This document shows, piece by piece, positions 1 to 7,303 of a stretch of DNA of 13,275 nucleotides. How positions within the stretch are numbered: the stretch's first letter is position 1; the number at the start of each line of letters is the position of its first letter. Under the pieces are notes generated by a model that ran no database searches, was not told the DNA's origin, and was given only the letters and a program-made list of their open reading frames with translations. The stretch is taken from the NCBI GenBank assembly GCA_016865955.1, contig VGNW01000042.1:1-13275 (forward strand), written 5' to 3'. The DNA comes from Chloroflexota bacterium. GTDB taxonomy: Bacteria > Chloroflexota > Dehalococcoidia > SZUA-161. The position numbers and the translations under genes were made by a program.

Positions 1-479
1 GTCACGATGTGAGTGTCCAGGTCCATTCTGAATGCATGCAATCCTTTAGGGTCTTGCACTCCGACCTGGGTATCCAGTGTGTATTGTGTGGGGATTACAT
101 GCAGCAGCTTTCTCTCTTCGGGGATGATGATTTCACGTGCCACGGTCATCGCTCTTTCTACATCGCCGCGGCGTACGGTTCTTGCATTTCTGCCCACACT
201 TACGCTGGCTCTATTCCCCTGAGAGTCGATATTGCTCGTGCTGATTCCCAGATACACTGAAGTTATGCCTTCTCCGCTGGTCTGCTCGGCTTTTTTCACA
301 GATTGCCTTATCGCCTCGGCAGCCTGGTCTATGTCAGTCACCATACCCTTGGTAATTCCGGCAGAGGGAGTGATACCTATACCTACTATCTGAGTTGCAC
401 CTTCGGCATCGACATTTGCCAAGAGGCTGCAGATCTTTGATGAACCCACATCCACTGCTGCCACCATTCTTTGTTTCAT
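1..479 (-). CDS. ftsA: Cell division protein FtsA, N-terminal part (gene runs off the left edge)
   Basis: Actin-fold ATPase that anchors FtsZ to the membrane and recruits later division proteins. The visible 159 residues begin with the actin-family phosphate-1 motif (VAAVDVGSSKI, residues 6-16). An FtsA-type stretch follows: IVGIG, KGMVTDI, then VYLGIS and a 1C/SHS2-like region with LLHVIPTQY and DPKGLHAF near residues 125-150. The ATG at 479 is preceded by a GGAAGGAGG Shine-Dalgarno about 10 bases upstream, which fixes the start. The 3' end lies outside the window, so the ATP-binding core and membrane-targeting helix cannot be checked. PilM and other actin-like proteins share the fold, but the phosphate-1 and DPKGLHAF regions fit FtsA better. 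ftsZ would be expected just downstream, outside the window. Confidence 0.88.
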   Translation of the reverse strand, partial: MKQRMVAAVDVGSSKICSLLANVDAEGATQIVGIGITPSAGITKGMVTDIDQAAEAIRQSVKKAEQTSGEGITSVYLGISTSNIDSQGNRASVSVGRNARTVRRGDVERAMTVAREIIIPEERKLLHVIPTQYTLDTQVGVQDPKGLHAFRMDLDTHIV

Positions 480-613
480 TTCGTGGTTGTCCTCCTTCCT
501 TTTCTTAACTCCATTTTTGCTATCTTTTTGCGCATTATTTTCTCGTGGTGACTTTGTCCTTTATTTCTGCGAAACCTGAACACTTATTTTTTTCTTTGCG
601 TCAAATCTTGCCC

Positions 614-1025
614 GTCCGGATAAAAAACTCGGTCACGCGTTAAGGGCATATTGAACGCCTTTATCGCCCCCTTTCCAGATTCTAAAATTGCCTGTAGACA
701 TAGTTTGTGCCTTTGGTTTATTAATGAGGAATGGCAATATCCTATTTAGGCTAAAAGGAAGAGTCAAAAATTTTTCCAAAAGGCGAATAAATGGCAAAAG
801 CGGATAATGCGACACATGTTTTTGGAAACCACCCCGATTTTGGAAAATGCGGCTGGATAAGTGCTAAGGGGTAGTTCTGCAGGCTGGGGAAATCAAAAAT
901 AGGAAAACGCAAATGGGTATCTGGCTTGGCAAGTGGTTAGGAGACTACAAAGACATTCAGGTCGGAATTATCTTTTTGGCAAGAGGCAAAATTGGTTGTC
1001 CAGCTATTGCTTTTTTTATCCGGAC
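614..1025. repeat. Pair of 14-bp inverted boxes in the ftsA/DUF5343 intergenic region
   Basis: A 14-base sequence (GTCCGGATAAAAAA) at 614-627 recurs perfectly as its reverse complement at 1012-1025. The roughly 590 bp between ftsA and the DUF5343 gene otherwise hold no convincing gene. A shorter inverted pair (TTTTCCAAAA near 772 and TTTTGGAAAA near 837) lies inside. Each box reads TTTTTTATCCGGAC in the direction of its nearer gene. The right copy sits in the spacer of the predicted DUF5343 promoter, so a shared operator is possible. Ends of a small non-coding element are an alternative, but no target-site duplication is visible. Confidence 0.5.
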
Positions 1026-1035
1026 ATGATATGCT
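1007..1035 (+). promoter_or_regulatory. Probable promoter of the DUF5343 gene
   Basis: TTGCTT (1007-1012) and TATGCT (1030-1035) are separated by 17 bases, and a TGA just before the -10 makes it an extended -10 type. The expected start of transcription is near 1042, leaving a leader of about 27 bases. The 14-bp box at 1012-1025 occupies most of the spacer. Confidence 0.4.
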
Positions 1036-1068
1036 TCGGGCAAAATTGCTTCTGCAGTAGGGGGATAT

Positions 1069-1776
1069 ATGCAGGGCAAAGAGCAAAGGCTAACCGAGGA
1101 ACGGTTGCCTCCGTATCTTTCATTTAAGGCGTGGCAAAAGCTGCTTGGCGAGCTATCTGCGAATAATCCCCCCTCCCGCTTTGATTCCAGCTATTTTGAC
1201 ACCTTGAAGATAACTAAAAGCCATCGCTCCATGGTTCGCGGTGCTCTCCTTTTTCTGGGTTTGATGCTGTCTGACGGCCGACCTACCCCGAAATTGCATC
1301 AATTGGTCAGAGTTGAAGGTGAAGCAAGGAAAGCTGCGCTGACCGATATAGTGCGAAGCGCCTACGCTCCTTTGTTTACAGATAAGAATATGGATGTATC
1401 GCGTGCCACCAGGGCGCAGATAAAGGAGTATTTCGATTCCCAGGGTGCAAGCGGCGACATAGGGAGAAAGTGCCTGACTTTTTTCTGTGCCGTAGCTAAT
1501 GATGCTAACATCCCTATATCTCCTCATCTGAAAAGGACGACAGCCAGAGGCAGGAAGAAGAAAAACTCAGTCGATGAGGTCCCCAGGCAGAGGGTTAGCA
1601 AATCTGTACAATCGAACGGTGATATGGCCTGGGAGAAGTTGCTCGAAAAGTTCCCCAGTTTTAATCCGGAATGGCAGGACGATGTTAAAATAAAGTGGTT
1701 CGATGCATTCAAATTCCTTAAGAAAATGCTGGAGACATCTCCTCCTCGTCGGAGAACATCCGCAAAACGCCGCTGA
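1069..1776 (+). CDS. DUF5343 family protein
   Basis: A 235-residue soluble, basic protein of unknown function. Residues about 13-150 match the DUF5343 pattern as I know it: PYLSFKAWQKLL at the start, then PSRFDSSYFDTL, a GALLFLGLMLSDGRPTP segment, an LF...D motif and an FF.A....I.ISPHLK end. The family is usually described from predicted small regulatory or accessory proteins with a winged-helix-like layout; no catalytic motif is apparent. A Lys/Arg-rich linker (RGRKKK, about 160-165) leads to a second segment with aromatic residues (WEKLLEKFPSFNPEWQ, about 193-208), and the protein ends in a basic tail. The ATG at 1069 has a purine-rich GGGGG site only 4 bases upstream, slightly short but usable. 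It stands alone, divergent from ftsA. Confidence 0.75.
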   Translation: MQGKEQRLTEERLPPYLSFKAWQKLLGELSANNPPSRFDSSYFDTLKITKSHRSMVRGALLFLGLMLSDGRPTPKLHQLVRVEGEARKAALTDIVRSAYAPLFTDKNMDVSRATRAQIKEYFDSQGASGDIGRKCLTFFCAVANDANIPISPHLKRTTARGRKKKNSVDEVPRQRVSKSVQSNGDMAWEKLLEKFPSFNPEWQDDVKIKWFDAFKFLKKMLETSPPRRRTSAKRR

Positions 1777-1843
1777 GCCATACTCCTTTCTTAAATACTG
1801 TACCGAAGTTTCCGGCAGTCGCAAAAATCGGATTGAAACCTAA

Positions 1844-1872
1844 TTGACATCCCATTATTGCTGATTTACAAT
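1844..1872 (+). promoter_or_regulatory. Strong promoter of the tandem zinc-ribbon genes
   Basis: A perfect -35 (TTGACA, 1844-1849), a 17-base spacer and a near-consensus -10 (TACAAT, 1867-1872). The predicted transcript starts near 1879, giving a leader of about 45 bases to the first zinc-ribbon gene. Confidence 0.75.
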
Positions 1873-1923
1873 CTCGTGCAAATAGTGAAGAAATGGTAAT
1901 ATAATATATATAAGGAGGGGAAA

Positions 1924-2196
1924 ATGCCTTATGAAAAGTTGCCCAGGGTAGTTTGTTACGATTGTGTCAACAGACATCATCTGGTGGCTGCGTGTCCCAG
2001 GTGTGCGACCGGCGTGGTAGTAACTACCTGTCCGGAAGATTTCAACGGTATCGCAGAAACCGAGTGCAATGACTGTGGTGCAACTGTCGGTTTCTACGTT
2101 GTGATGTCTGAGCGCAAGGCATGGCTCTTGGCTGAGCCGGTGGAAATGGTAGAGACGAAGAAAAAGGCGGCCCGAAGAAAATCGGCGGAAGATTAG
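1924..2196 (+). CDS. Small zinc-ribbon protein, tandem copy 1
   Basis: A 90-residue cytoplasmic protein not recognised as a named family. It has seven cysteines at 11, 14, 24, 27, 36, 48 and 51. The pairs CYDC, CPRC and CNDC look like metal knuckles, so one or two zinc ions are likely. After the Cys-rich half comes a short beta-like segment (VGFYVVMSERKAWLLAEPVEMV) and a Lys/Arg-rich tail. The ATG is 3 bases after an AAGGAGGGG Shine-Dalgarno and follows a strong promoter, so high expression is likely. It is closely similar to the next gene, with all seven cysteines at identical positions. A nucleic-acid-binding or metal-handling role is only a guess from the ribbon layout. Confidence 0.85.
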   Translation: MPYEKLPRVVCYDCVNRHHLVAACPRCATGVVVTTCPEDFNGIAETECNDCGATVGFYVVMSERKAWLLAEPVEMVETKKKAARRKSAED

Positions 2197-2285
2197 GCTA
2201 CACTACACTTGTATTCACTGATAAGGCTTGTAGTTAAGGATTTCCAGGCGTGCTTCATAAATGAACATGAGGAGGTAGATAGATA

Positions 2286-2531
2286 ATGGCTGGCGAGAAG
2301 TTGCCCAAAGTAGTTTGTTACGAGTGTGTAAACAGGTATCATCTAATGGCGAGATGCCCTGCCTGTGCCAGCGGCACCATAATGACAACATGCAAGTCTG
2401 ACTTCAATGGCGTCACCGAGACCACTTGCACTGAGTGCAGCGAATCTGTCGCTCTTTACGTTCTTATGAAGGAGCGCAGGGCGTGGATTCTGGCACAGCC
2501 TATAGAGATGGTTAGCAAACGCGTTACCTAG
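2286..2531 (+). CDS. Small zinc-ribbon protein, tandem copy 2
   Basis: An 81-residue paralogue of the preceding protein. The cysteines fall at exactly the same positions (11, 14, 24, 27, 36, 48, 51), and long identical blocks remain (EKLP.VVCY.CVNR.HL, then DFNG..ET.C). Similarity extends to the DNA level over the first 60 bases, which points to gene duplication. It lacks the long basic tail of copy 1. A TGAGGAGGT Shine-Dalgarno lies 9 bases before the ATG. The 89-base gap after copy 1 shows no obvious terminator and no strong promoter, so the two are probably co-transcribed. Function unknown; a small metal-binding cytoplasmic protein. Confidence 0.85.
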   Translation: MAGEKLPKVVCYECVNRYHLMARCPACASGTIMTTCKSDFNGVTETTCTECSESVALYVLMKERRAWILAQPIEMVSKRVT

Positions 2532-2568
2532 AAGCCATTTTGCAGCGAGTTTTAAACTCGGGAAGCTT

Positions 2569-2609
2569 GCAGGAGTGGTAGAGGTGGATAGATTCTCTTC
2601 CGCTCCTGC
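2569..2609 (+). other. Long imperfect hairpin after the zinc-ribbon pair
   Basis: GCAGGAG (2569-2575) pairs with CTCCTGC (2603-2609), and the stem continues inward through G-C and A-T pairs with one mismatch. No T-run follows, so it is not a classical intrinsic terminator; it could be a 3' end stabiliser or an RNA structure. A perfect palindrome (CGAGTTT/AAACTCG) lies just upstream near 2545-2560. The rest of 2532-2760 shows no gene. Confidence 0.4.
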
Positions 2610-2761
2610 GCAATCATAATCACAGGCATATAGGATTTCAACGAGCGCTCCGGGCGGAATCTGTGTAATCATCCTCCCTGCTTAATCCGAGAATCATCAC
2701 CCTTGCCTTAGAAGTGGGCTGTCAAGCGCGGTTCGATGGTTTTTCCTGATAGAAATTTGAA

Positions 2762-2790
2762 TTTACATAGTATGATACCTGTGTTATAAT
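2762..2790 (+). promoter_or_regulatory. Promoter of the rpsO-pnp-dapB-asd-dapA unit
   Basis: TTTACA (2762-2767), a 17-base spacer and a perfect TATAAT (2785-2790). A TG one base before the -10 makes an extended -10 element. Transcription should begin near 2797, leaving a leader of about 36 bases before rpsO, which is too short for a large ribosomal-protein autoregulatory fold. Confidence 0.75.
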
Positions 2791-2832
2791 TACTAATCTA
2801 TATTTTGATTCAAATTATGGAGTGTTAATACG

Positions 2833-3096
2833 ATGGACAAAGAAAAGAAAAACGCTACCGTTAGCCGGTTCAAAATTCACGAAAAGGATAGTGGTTCAAC
2901 CGAGGTTCAGGTAGCGTTGCTCACCGCTCAGATAAATCAGATGACTGAACATCTGAAGAAGCATGAGCACGACCATCATTCGCGGAGAGGTTTGCTCCAG
3001 ATGGTGGGACAGAGACGCCGTCTGCTTACTTATTTGAGCAAGACGGATGTGAAGCGTTACCGTCAGTTGATAACAAAGCTCGGCCTCAGGAAATAA
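2833..3096 (+). CDS. rpsO: 30S ribosomal protein S15
   Basis: Primary 16S rRNA-binding protein that nucleates the platform of the small subunit. The 87 residues match the family's usual length of 85-90. Typical signatures are seen in order: GSTEVQVALLTAQI (residues 21-34), LTEHLKKH-like MTEHLKKHEHDHHSRRGLL (38-56), then a QRRRLLTYLSKTDVKRY block and the closing ITKLGLRK. GGAG lies 10 bases before the ATG. It is the first gene behind a strong promoter, and pnp follows after 41 bases, an rpsO-pnp pairing found in many bacteria. Confidence 0.97.
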   Translation: MDKEKKNATVSRFKIHEKDSGSTEVQVALLTAQINQMTEHLKKHEHDHHSRRGLLQMVGQRRRLLTYLSKTDVKRYRQLITKLGLRK

Positions 3097-3137
3097 CAGT
3101 TAATTCCTGCTCGGGCTAATTATGGAGGTCAGGTTTG

Positions 3138-5393
3138 ATGATACATCGCTTTGAAGAGGAGATCGGCGGGAGGATGATGGCTATCGAGAGCGGGAGGCTG
3201 GCTGAGCAATCTAACGGCGCAGTCACAGTTAATTATGGCGATACGGTTGTCCTGGTTACCGCATGTTTCAGCAACGAAACCAGGGAGGGTACGGATTTTG
3301 TCCCTCTCACCGTAGATTATGAGGAAAGGCTTTACGCCGCCGGGAAAATACCCGGCAGTTTTTTCAGAAGAGAAGGCCGCCCCGGCCAGGAGGCGGTTCT
3401 GACCAGCAGGCTGACCGATCGCCCTCTGCGTCCCCTTTTTGCAAAATACCTGCGTAACGATGTTCAGGTTGTGGTAACAGTTCTTTCCGCAGACCAGGAG
3501 AACTCTCCCGATGTCCTGGCTATTATCGGGGGCTCTGCAGCACTGGGCATCTCCGATATACCTTTCTCGGGTCCGGTGAGTGCTGTCCGGGTCGGCTATA
3601 TAGATGGCGAATATATACTCAATCCTACTTTTACGCAGCTTACTCAAAGCAAACTCGACCTGGTTTTAGCAGGTACAAGGGACGGCGTGATAATGGTGGA
3701 GGCGGGAGCCAGGGAGCTTACCGAGGATGTGGTTCTTGAAGGTATAAAGTTCGGGCAGAAGGCGAATTTGAAGATAATTGAACTCCAAGAAAAAATTATC
3801 CAAGCCTGTAGCAAGCCGAAGATGGAAATCACGGCAAAGGAGTTCAGCCCGGAACTATTTGAGACCGTGTCCGCAATTATCAAAGATAACGTCGGAGAAG
3901 GCCCTCTTTGGACTTGCCGGATAGATCGAGAGGCTCTTATAGCAAGGTTAAAAGAGGTGATAGCTGCTAAGCTGAGTAGCAACTACTCCGCCCAGGAACT
4001 GAGCGCTGCCTTCGACTCGGAGTTTAAAAAAGTAGTGAGAGCTCGCGTTCTTGAGAGGGGTGTTCGTGCCGATGGAAGAGGATTGACCGAAATCAGGCCG
4101 ATTAAATGTGAAGTCGGAACCCTGCCGCGCACGCATGGCTCGGGGTTGTTTGCCAGAGGACAGACGCAAGTTTTGACTATTGCAACTCTGGGTTCCCCGG
4201 GGGAAGAGCAGCAAATCGACGGCATAGGTCAGGAAGAAAGCAAACGCTATATGCACCATTACAACATGCCGCCATTCAGCACCGGTGAGGTAAAACGCGT
4301 TGGTTCGCCCGGGCGTCGTGAGATAGGGCACGGTGCTCTGGCTGAACGTGCCTTGATACCAGTATTACCTAGTGAAGCAGATTTCCCCTATACTATTCGC
4401 CTTGTTTCCGAGGTGATGAGTTCCAACGGCAGTACTTCTATGGCAAGTGTGTGCGGCAGCACATTGTCTCTGATGGACGCCGGCGTTCCCATTAAGGCGC
4501 CGGTATCGGGAATAGCCATGGGGTTGGTGACGGGAGCCGATGGTAAATTCGCAGTGCTTGCCGACATAGAGGGCATTGAAGATGCTCTGGGGGACATGGA
4601 CTTCAAGGTGGCTGGAACTGCCGATGGTATAACCGCTCTCCAGCTAGACCTTAAAATCAAAACACTGAGTTACGATATTATGGAGCAGGCTCTAGGTCAA
4701 GCCAGGGACGCTCGCATCTTCATTCTAGAGCGCATGAAGGAAACCATTAGCGCCAGCCGACCCGAGTTGAGCAAGTATGCCCCGCGTCTTATAAAATTGA
4801 CTATCGACCCTGAGAAAATCCGCAATGTCATTGGCCCGGGCGGCAGGACAATCAGGTCGATAATCGAAGAAGCCAAGGTTACTATCGATATAGAGAACGA
4901 TGGCACCGTATTGATCGGGTCGCCCAACGAGGAAGCAACTCAAAAAGCGATAGGTATTATTAAGGATTTAACGCGCGATGTCGAGGTAGGTGGCATATAT
5001 AACGGTCGTGTTACCCGCGTGGCCAGCTTCGGTGCGTTCGTGGAAATCCTGCCCGGCAAGGAAGGATTAGTTCATCTCAGCGAGCTGGCTGATTACCCGG
5101 CGCCCAGCGTGGAGGATGTGGTCAAGATTGGCGACGAAGTAATGGTTGTAGTCACTGAAATCGACCGTCTGGGCAGAATAAATCTATCCCGACGTGCAGT
5201 TTATCAAAAGTTGTCACAGGTACCTGGAGCTCATGTTGATACTGCTTCTCAGGAACCCACAACCCCACAATTTAAGAAGCCTTCACAGTACCGCCCCCCG
5301 CAGCGTAGCCGGGATGAAGGTGAGCGTGGGGGGAGAAGGCCGCCGAGAGAGCACCCACGAGATACCACTCATAGAAGGCCGCCGCCTAGATGA
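3138..5393 (+). CDS. pnp: Polyribonucleotide nucleotidyltransferase (PNPase)
   Basis: Phosphorolytic 3'-to-5' exoribonuclease of RNA turnover, normally a trimer. Layout over 751 residues: first RNase PH domain (about 5-140, with FRREGRPGQEAVLTSRLTDR), an all-helical linker, and a second RNase PH domain (about 300-520). The second domain carries the phosphate/substrate motif GSPGRREIGHGALAERAL and the acidic DALGDMDFKVAGTADG block. A KH domain with the IGPGG loop follows (about 550-610), then an S1 domain (about 617-685, GRVTRVASFGAFVEI). The last 60 residues form a low-complexity Arg/Pro-rich tail. I chose the ATG at 3138 because GGAGGT ends 8 bases before it; a TTG directly in front (3135) is in frame but less likely. 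dapB follows after 49 bases. Confidence 0.97.
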   Translation: MIHRFEEEIGGRMMAIESGRLAEQSNGAVTVNYGDTVVLVTACFSNETREGTDFVPLTVDYEERLYAAGKIPGSFFRREGRPGQEAVLTSRLTDRPLRPLFAKYLRNDVQVVVTVLSADQENSPDVLAIIGGSAALGISDIPFSGPVSAVRVGYIDGEYILNPTFTQLTQSKLDLVLAGTRDGVIMVEAGARELTEDVVLEGIKFGQKANLKIIELQEKIIQACSKPKMEITAKEFSPELFETVSAIIKDNVGEGPLWTCRIDREALIARLKEVIAAKLSSNYSAQELSAAFDSEFKKVVRARVLERGVRADGRGLTEIRPIKCEVGTLPRTHGSGLFARGQTQVLTIATLGSPGEEQQIDGIGQEESKRYMHHYNMPPFSTGEVKRVGSPGRREIGHGALAERALIPVLPSEADFPYTIRLVSEVMSSNGSTSMASVCGSTLSLMDAGVPIKAPVSGIAMGLVTGADGKFAVLADIEGIEDALGDMDFKVAGTADGITALQLDLKIKTLSYDIMEQALGQARDARIFILERMKETISASRPELSKYAPRLIKLTIDPEKIRNVIGPGGRTIRSIIEEAKVTIDIENDGTVLIGSPNEEATQKAIGIIKDLTRDVEVGGIYNGRVTRVASFGAFVEILPGKEGLVHLSELADYPAPSVEDVVKIGDEVMVVVTEIDRLGRINLSRRAVYQKLSQVPGAHVDTASQEPTTPQFKKPSQYRPPQRSRDEGERGGRRPPREHPRDTTHRRPPPR

Positions 5394-5442
5394 CAAAACT
5401 CTGACTGCAATAAATGAGTTCAAAGGTTAGCTGAGGAAGAAG

Positions 5443-6240
5443 ATGAAGCGGACAAAGGTTCTGGTACACGGGGTGCTCGGTAGGATGGGGCAGGAGGTGC
5501 TCAGAGCGGTATGCCGCGACCCTGAACTGGAAGCTGTAGCCGGCGTTGATATAAAAGGGGCGATGAAAGACCTGTCATTACCCGATGGCTCAGGCTCCAT
5601 ACCGTTTTCTTCGAATCTCGAATCAATGATTAAGCAAAGCCGTCCCGATGTTATGGTGGACTTCACTAATGCCGAAGCTACGATACTGGCTGCACGTACC
5701 GCAATCAAACACGGCGTGGCTCTGGTTATCGGGACTACGGGCATATCTAACGCAGACTTGAAGGAAATCGAGGACCTGTGCCGTAAGAGGAAGGTCGGCG
5801 CTGTGGTGGCTCCTAACTTCGCCATAGCGGGGGTTCTGATGATGCACTTGGCTAAAATATCAGCCAGGTTTTTCGATTACGCTGAGATTATCGAGTTGCA
5901 CCACGAGCAGAAACTCGATGCGCCATCGGGAACCGCAATAGCTACAGCCCGGGATATGCGGGAAGCCAGAGGTAAAGATTTCATTCACACCGCCGCTAAA
6001 AAAGAAAATGTTACCGGCAGCCGCGGAGGTGAATTAGGGGGAATAGCGTTACATGCTGTCCGGATGCCGGGTCTGCTTGCTCATCAGGAGGTAATACTCG
6101 GCGCACCGGGACAGACGCTGAGGATACGACTCGATCAGATAAATCGCGAGGCCTTTATGCCGGGTGTCACCCTGGCTATTAAGAAGGCGGTTGAGCTTAA
6201 GGAGGCGGTTTTTGGTCTTGATAAGCTTCTGGGAATCTAG
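5443..6240 (+). CDS. dapB: 4-hydroxy-tetrahydrodipicolinate reductase
   Basis: NAD(P)H-dependent reduction of hydroxy-tetrahydrodipicolinate to tetrahydrodipicolinate in the diaminopimelate/lysine pathway. The 265 residues are full length. The Rossmann loop is GVLGRMG (10-16). VDFT, GTTG and APNFAIAGVLM follow in the expected order. The catalytic block ELHHEQKLDAPSGTA starts at residue 151 and carries the proton-donor His153 and Lys157. The later HQEVILGAPGQTLRIR region resembles the actinobacterial version rather than the enterobacterial one. GAGGAAG precedes the ATG. The stop codon overlaps the ribosome site of the next gene, so translation of the two is probably coupled. Confidence 0.96.
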   Translation: MKRTKVLVHGVLGRMGQEVLRAVCRDPELEAVAGVDIKGAMKDLSLPDGSGSIPFSSNLESMIKQSRPDVMVDFTNAEATILAARTAIKHGVALVIGTTGISNADLKEIEDLCRKRKVGAVVAPNFAIAGVLMMHLAKISARFFDYAEIIELHHEQKLDAPSGTAIATARDMREARGKDFIHTAAKKENVTGSRGGELGGIALHAVRMPGLLAHQEVILGAPGQTLRIRLDQINREAFMPGVTLAIKKAVELKEAVFGLDKLLGI

Positions 6241-6248
6241 GGGGAACA

Positions 6249-7268
6249 TTGCTACTAAGGAAATATCACATTGCTATCGTCGGGGCTACCGGTTTGGTGG
6301 GACAGGAGTTTATCAAGATTCTGGAAAAGCGGGACTTCCCCATAGCCTCCGTCCATCTCTTTGCCTCTAATAAGTCCACAGGTAAGAAGCTGTTTGTTAG
6401 TCACAATCACGTTGAACTAAAAGAACTGACAAGAAATTCATTCGACCCGGTTGACATAGCATTTTTTGCCGCGGGAAGCGAGATTAGCCAGCATTTCATC
6501 CCGCGGGCTGTTAAGCGCGCTGCGACCGCTATTGATTGCAGCGGCGTCTTTGGAATGGATGAGGGTGTTCCTCTGGTCGTACCCGAGGTGAATCCCCAGG
6601 ACCTGGAAAATCATCATGGTTTGATTGCCAGCCCGAACAGCACTACTATTCAGCTTGTAGTGGCCTTGCATCCGCTCCATAGGGTCAATCCTATCAAGCG
6701 TATCGTGGTGGACACGTATCAGGCTGTATCGGAAACAGGCTCTAGCGCTGTCGACGAACTTAATGCTCAAATCAAGCTGGTTCTCGAAGGCAAGATCGGT
6801 GTGCCGCATATTTTCCCTCATCAAATCGCTTTCAATGTGCTCCCCGAGGTCGATGTGTTCTGGGACGATGGCTATACGAAGGAAGAGTGGAGACTGTCCG
6901 AGGAGACCAGAAAAATACTTCATAACGACACTATAGCTATTTCGGCGACCTGCGTTCGCGTTCCGGTAATAGTGGGAAACGGTGAAGCCGTGCACGTTGA
7001 ATTCAGCAAGCCGATAAAACCTGAAGAGGCACGTACGATACTTGCCAGTGCCCCCGGCGTCAAATTGCTGGATGACCCGTCTGTGAGTCTTTATCCTTAT
7101 CCCTGGTCTGCCGTGGGCACGGACGATGTTTTAGTGGGTAGAATACGACGCGATGCTTCACATGCCAACGGTTTGGTTATGTGGGTAGTTGCTGATAACC
7201 TGCGCAAGGGAGTGGCTCTCAATGCGGTTCAAATAGCGGAGCAACTTATTTCCAAAGGTCTGGTATAA
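6249..7268 (+). CDS. asd: Aspartate-semialdehyde dehydrogenase family protein with altered active site
   Basis: By family and position this should reduce aspartyl phosphate to aspartate semialdehyde, the substrate of DapA. The 339 residues are full length with the NADP loop GATGLVG (12-18), PLVVPEVN (108-115), TYQAVSETG (156-164, Gln158 kept) and CVRVPV (Arg237 kept). The family's catalytic NPNCST motif reads SPNSTT, so the nucleophile Cys is Ser131. The catalytic GHSE reads GNGE, so the His is Asn244. The substrate-phosphate Arg of FRMD is Gly102. A normal dehydrogenase reaction is therefore doubtful; it may be a USG-1-like paralogue, or use another chemistry. Start is TTG at 6249, with AGGGGG overlapping the dapB stop and no ATG or GTG alternative before the Rossmann strand. 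No frameshift or internal stop is present. Confidence 0.9.
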   Translation: MLLRKYHIAIVGATGLVGQEFIKILEKRDFPIASVHLFASNKSTGKKLFVSHNHVELKELTRNSFDPVDIAFFAAGSEISQHFIPRAVKRAATAIDCSGVFGMDEGVPLVVPEVNPQDLENHHGLIASPNSTTIQLVVALHPLHRVNPIKRIVVDTYQAVSETGSSAVDELNAQIKLVLEGKIGVPHIFPHQIAFNVLPEVDVFWDDGYTKEEWRLSEETRKILHNDTIAISATCVRVPVIVGNGEAVHVEFSKPIKPEEARTILASAPGVKLLDDPSVSLYPYPWSAVGTDDVLVGRIRRDASHANGLVMWVVADNLRKGVALNAVQIAEQLISKGLV

Positions 7269-7269
7269 T
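7261..7269 (+). promoter_or_regulatory. Possible internal promoter ahead of dapA
   Basis: TGGTATAAT is a perfect extended -10 element that overlaps the stop codon of the asd-family gene. No good -35 is present at 16-18 bases. A second TATAAT lies at 7278-7283. It could give dapA extra transcription independent of rpsO-pnp, but chance occurrence in AT-rich sequence is possible. Confidence 0.35.
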
Positions 7270-7303
7270 CGGTTTTATATAATCGATTTCAAGGAGGTGT
7301 CAG

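Noticed and set aside
633..815. 60-codon minus-strand frame upstream of ftsA
   Set aside because: GTG start without a ribosome site, unremarkable composition and no recognisable motif; it lies in the non-coding region between the 14-bp boxes.
933..1127. 64-codon plus-strand frame overlapping the DUF5343 start
   Set aside because: It overlaps a better-supported gene in another frame and has no motif.
2343..2672. 109-codon minus-strand frame
   Set aside because: Mostly antisense to the second zinc-ribbon gene, whose paralogy proves the plus-strand reading.
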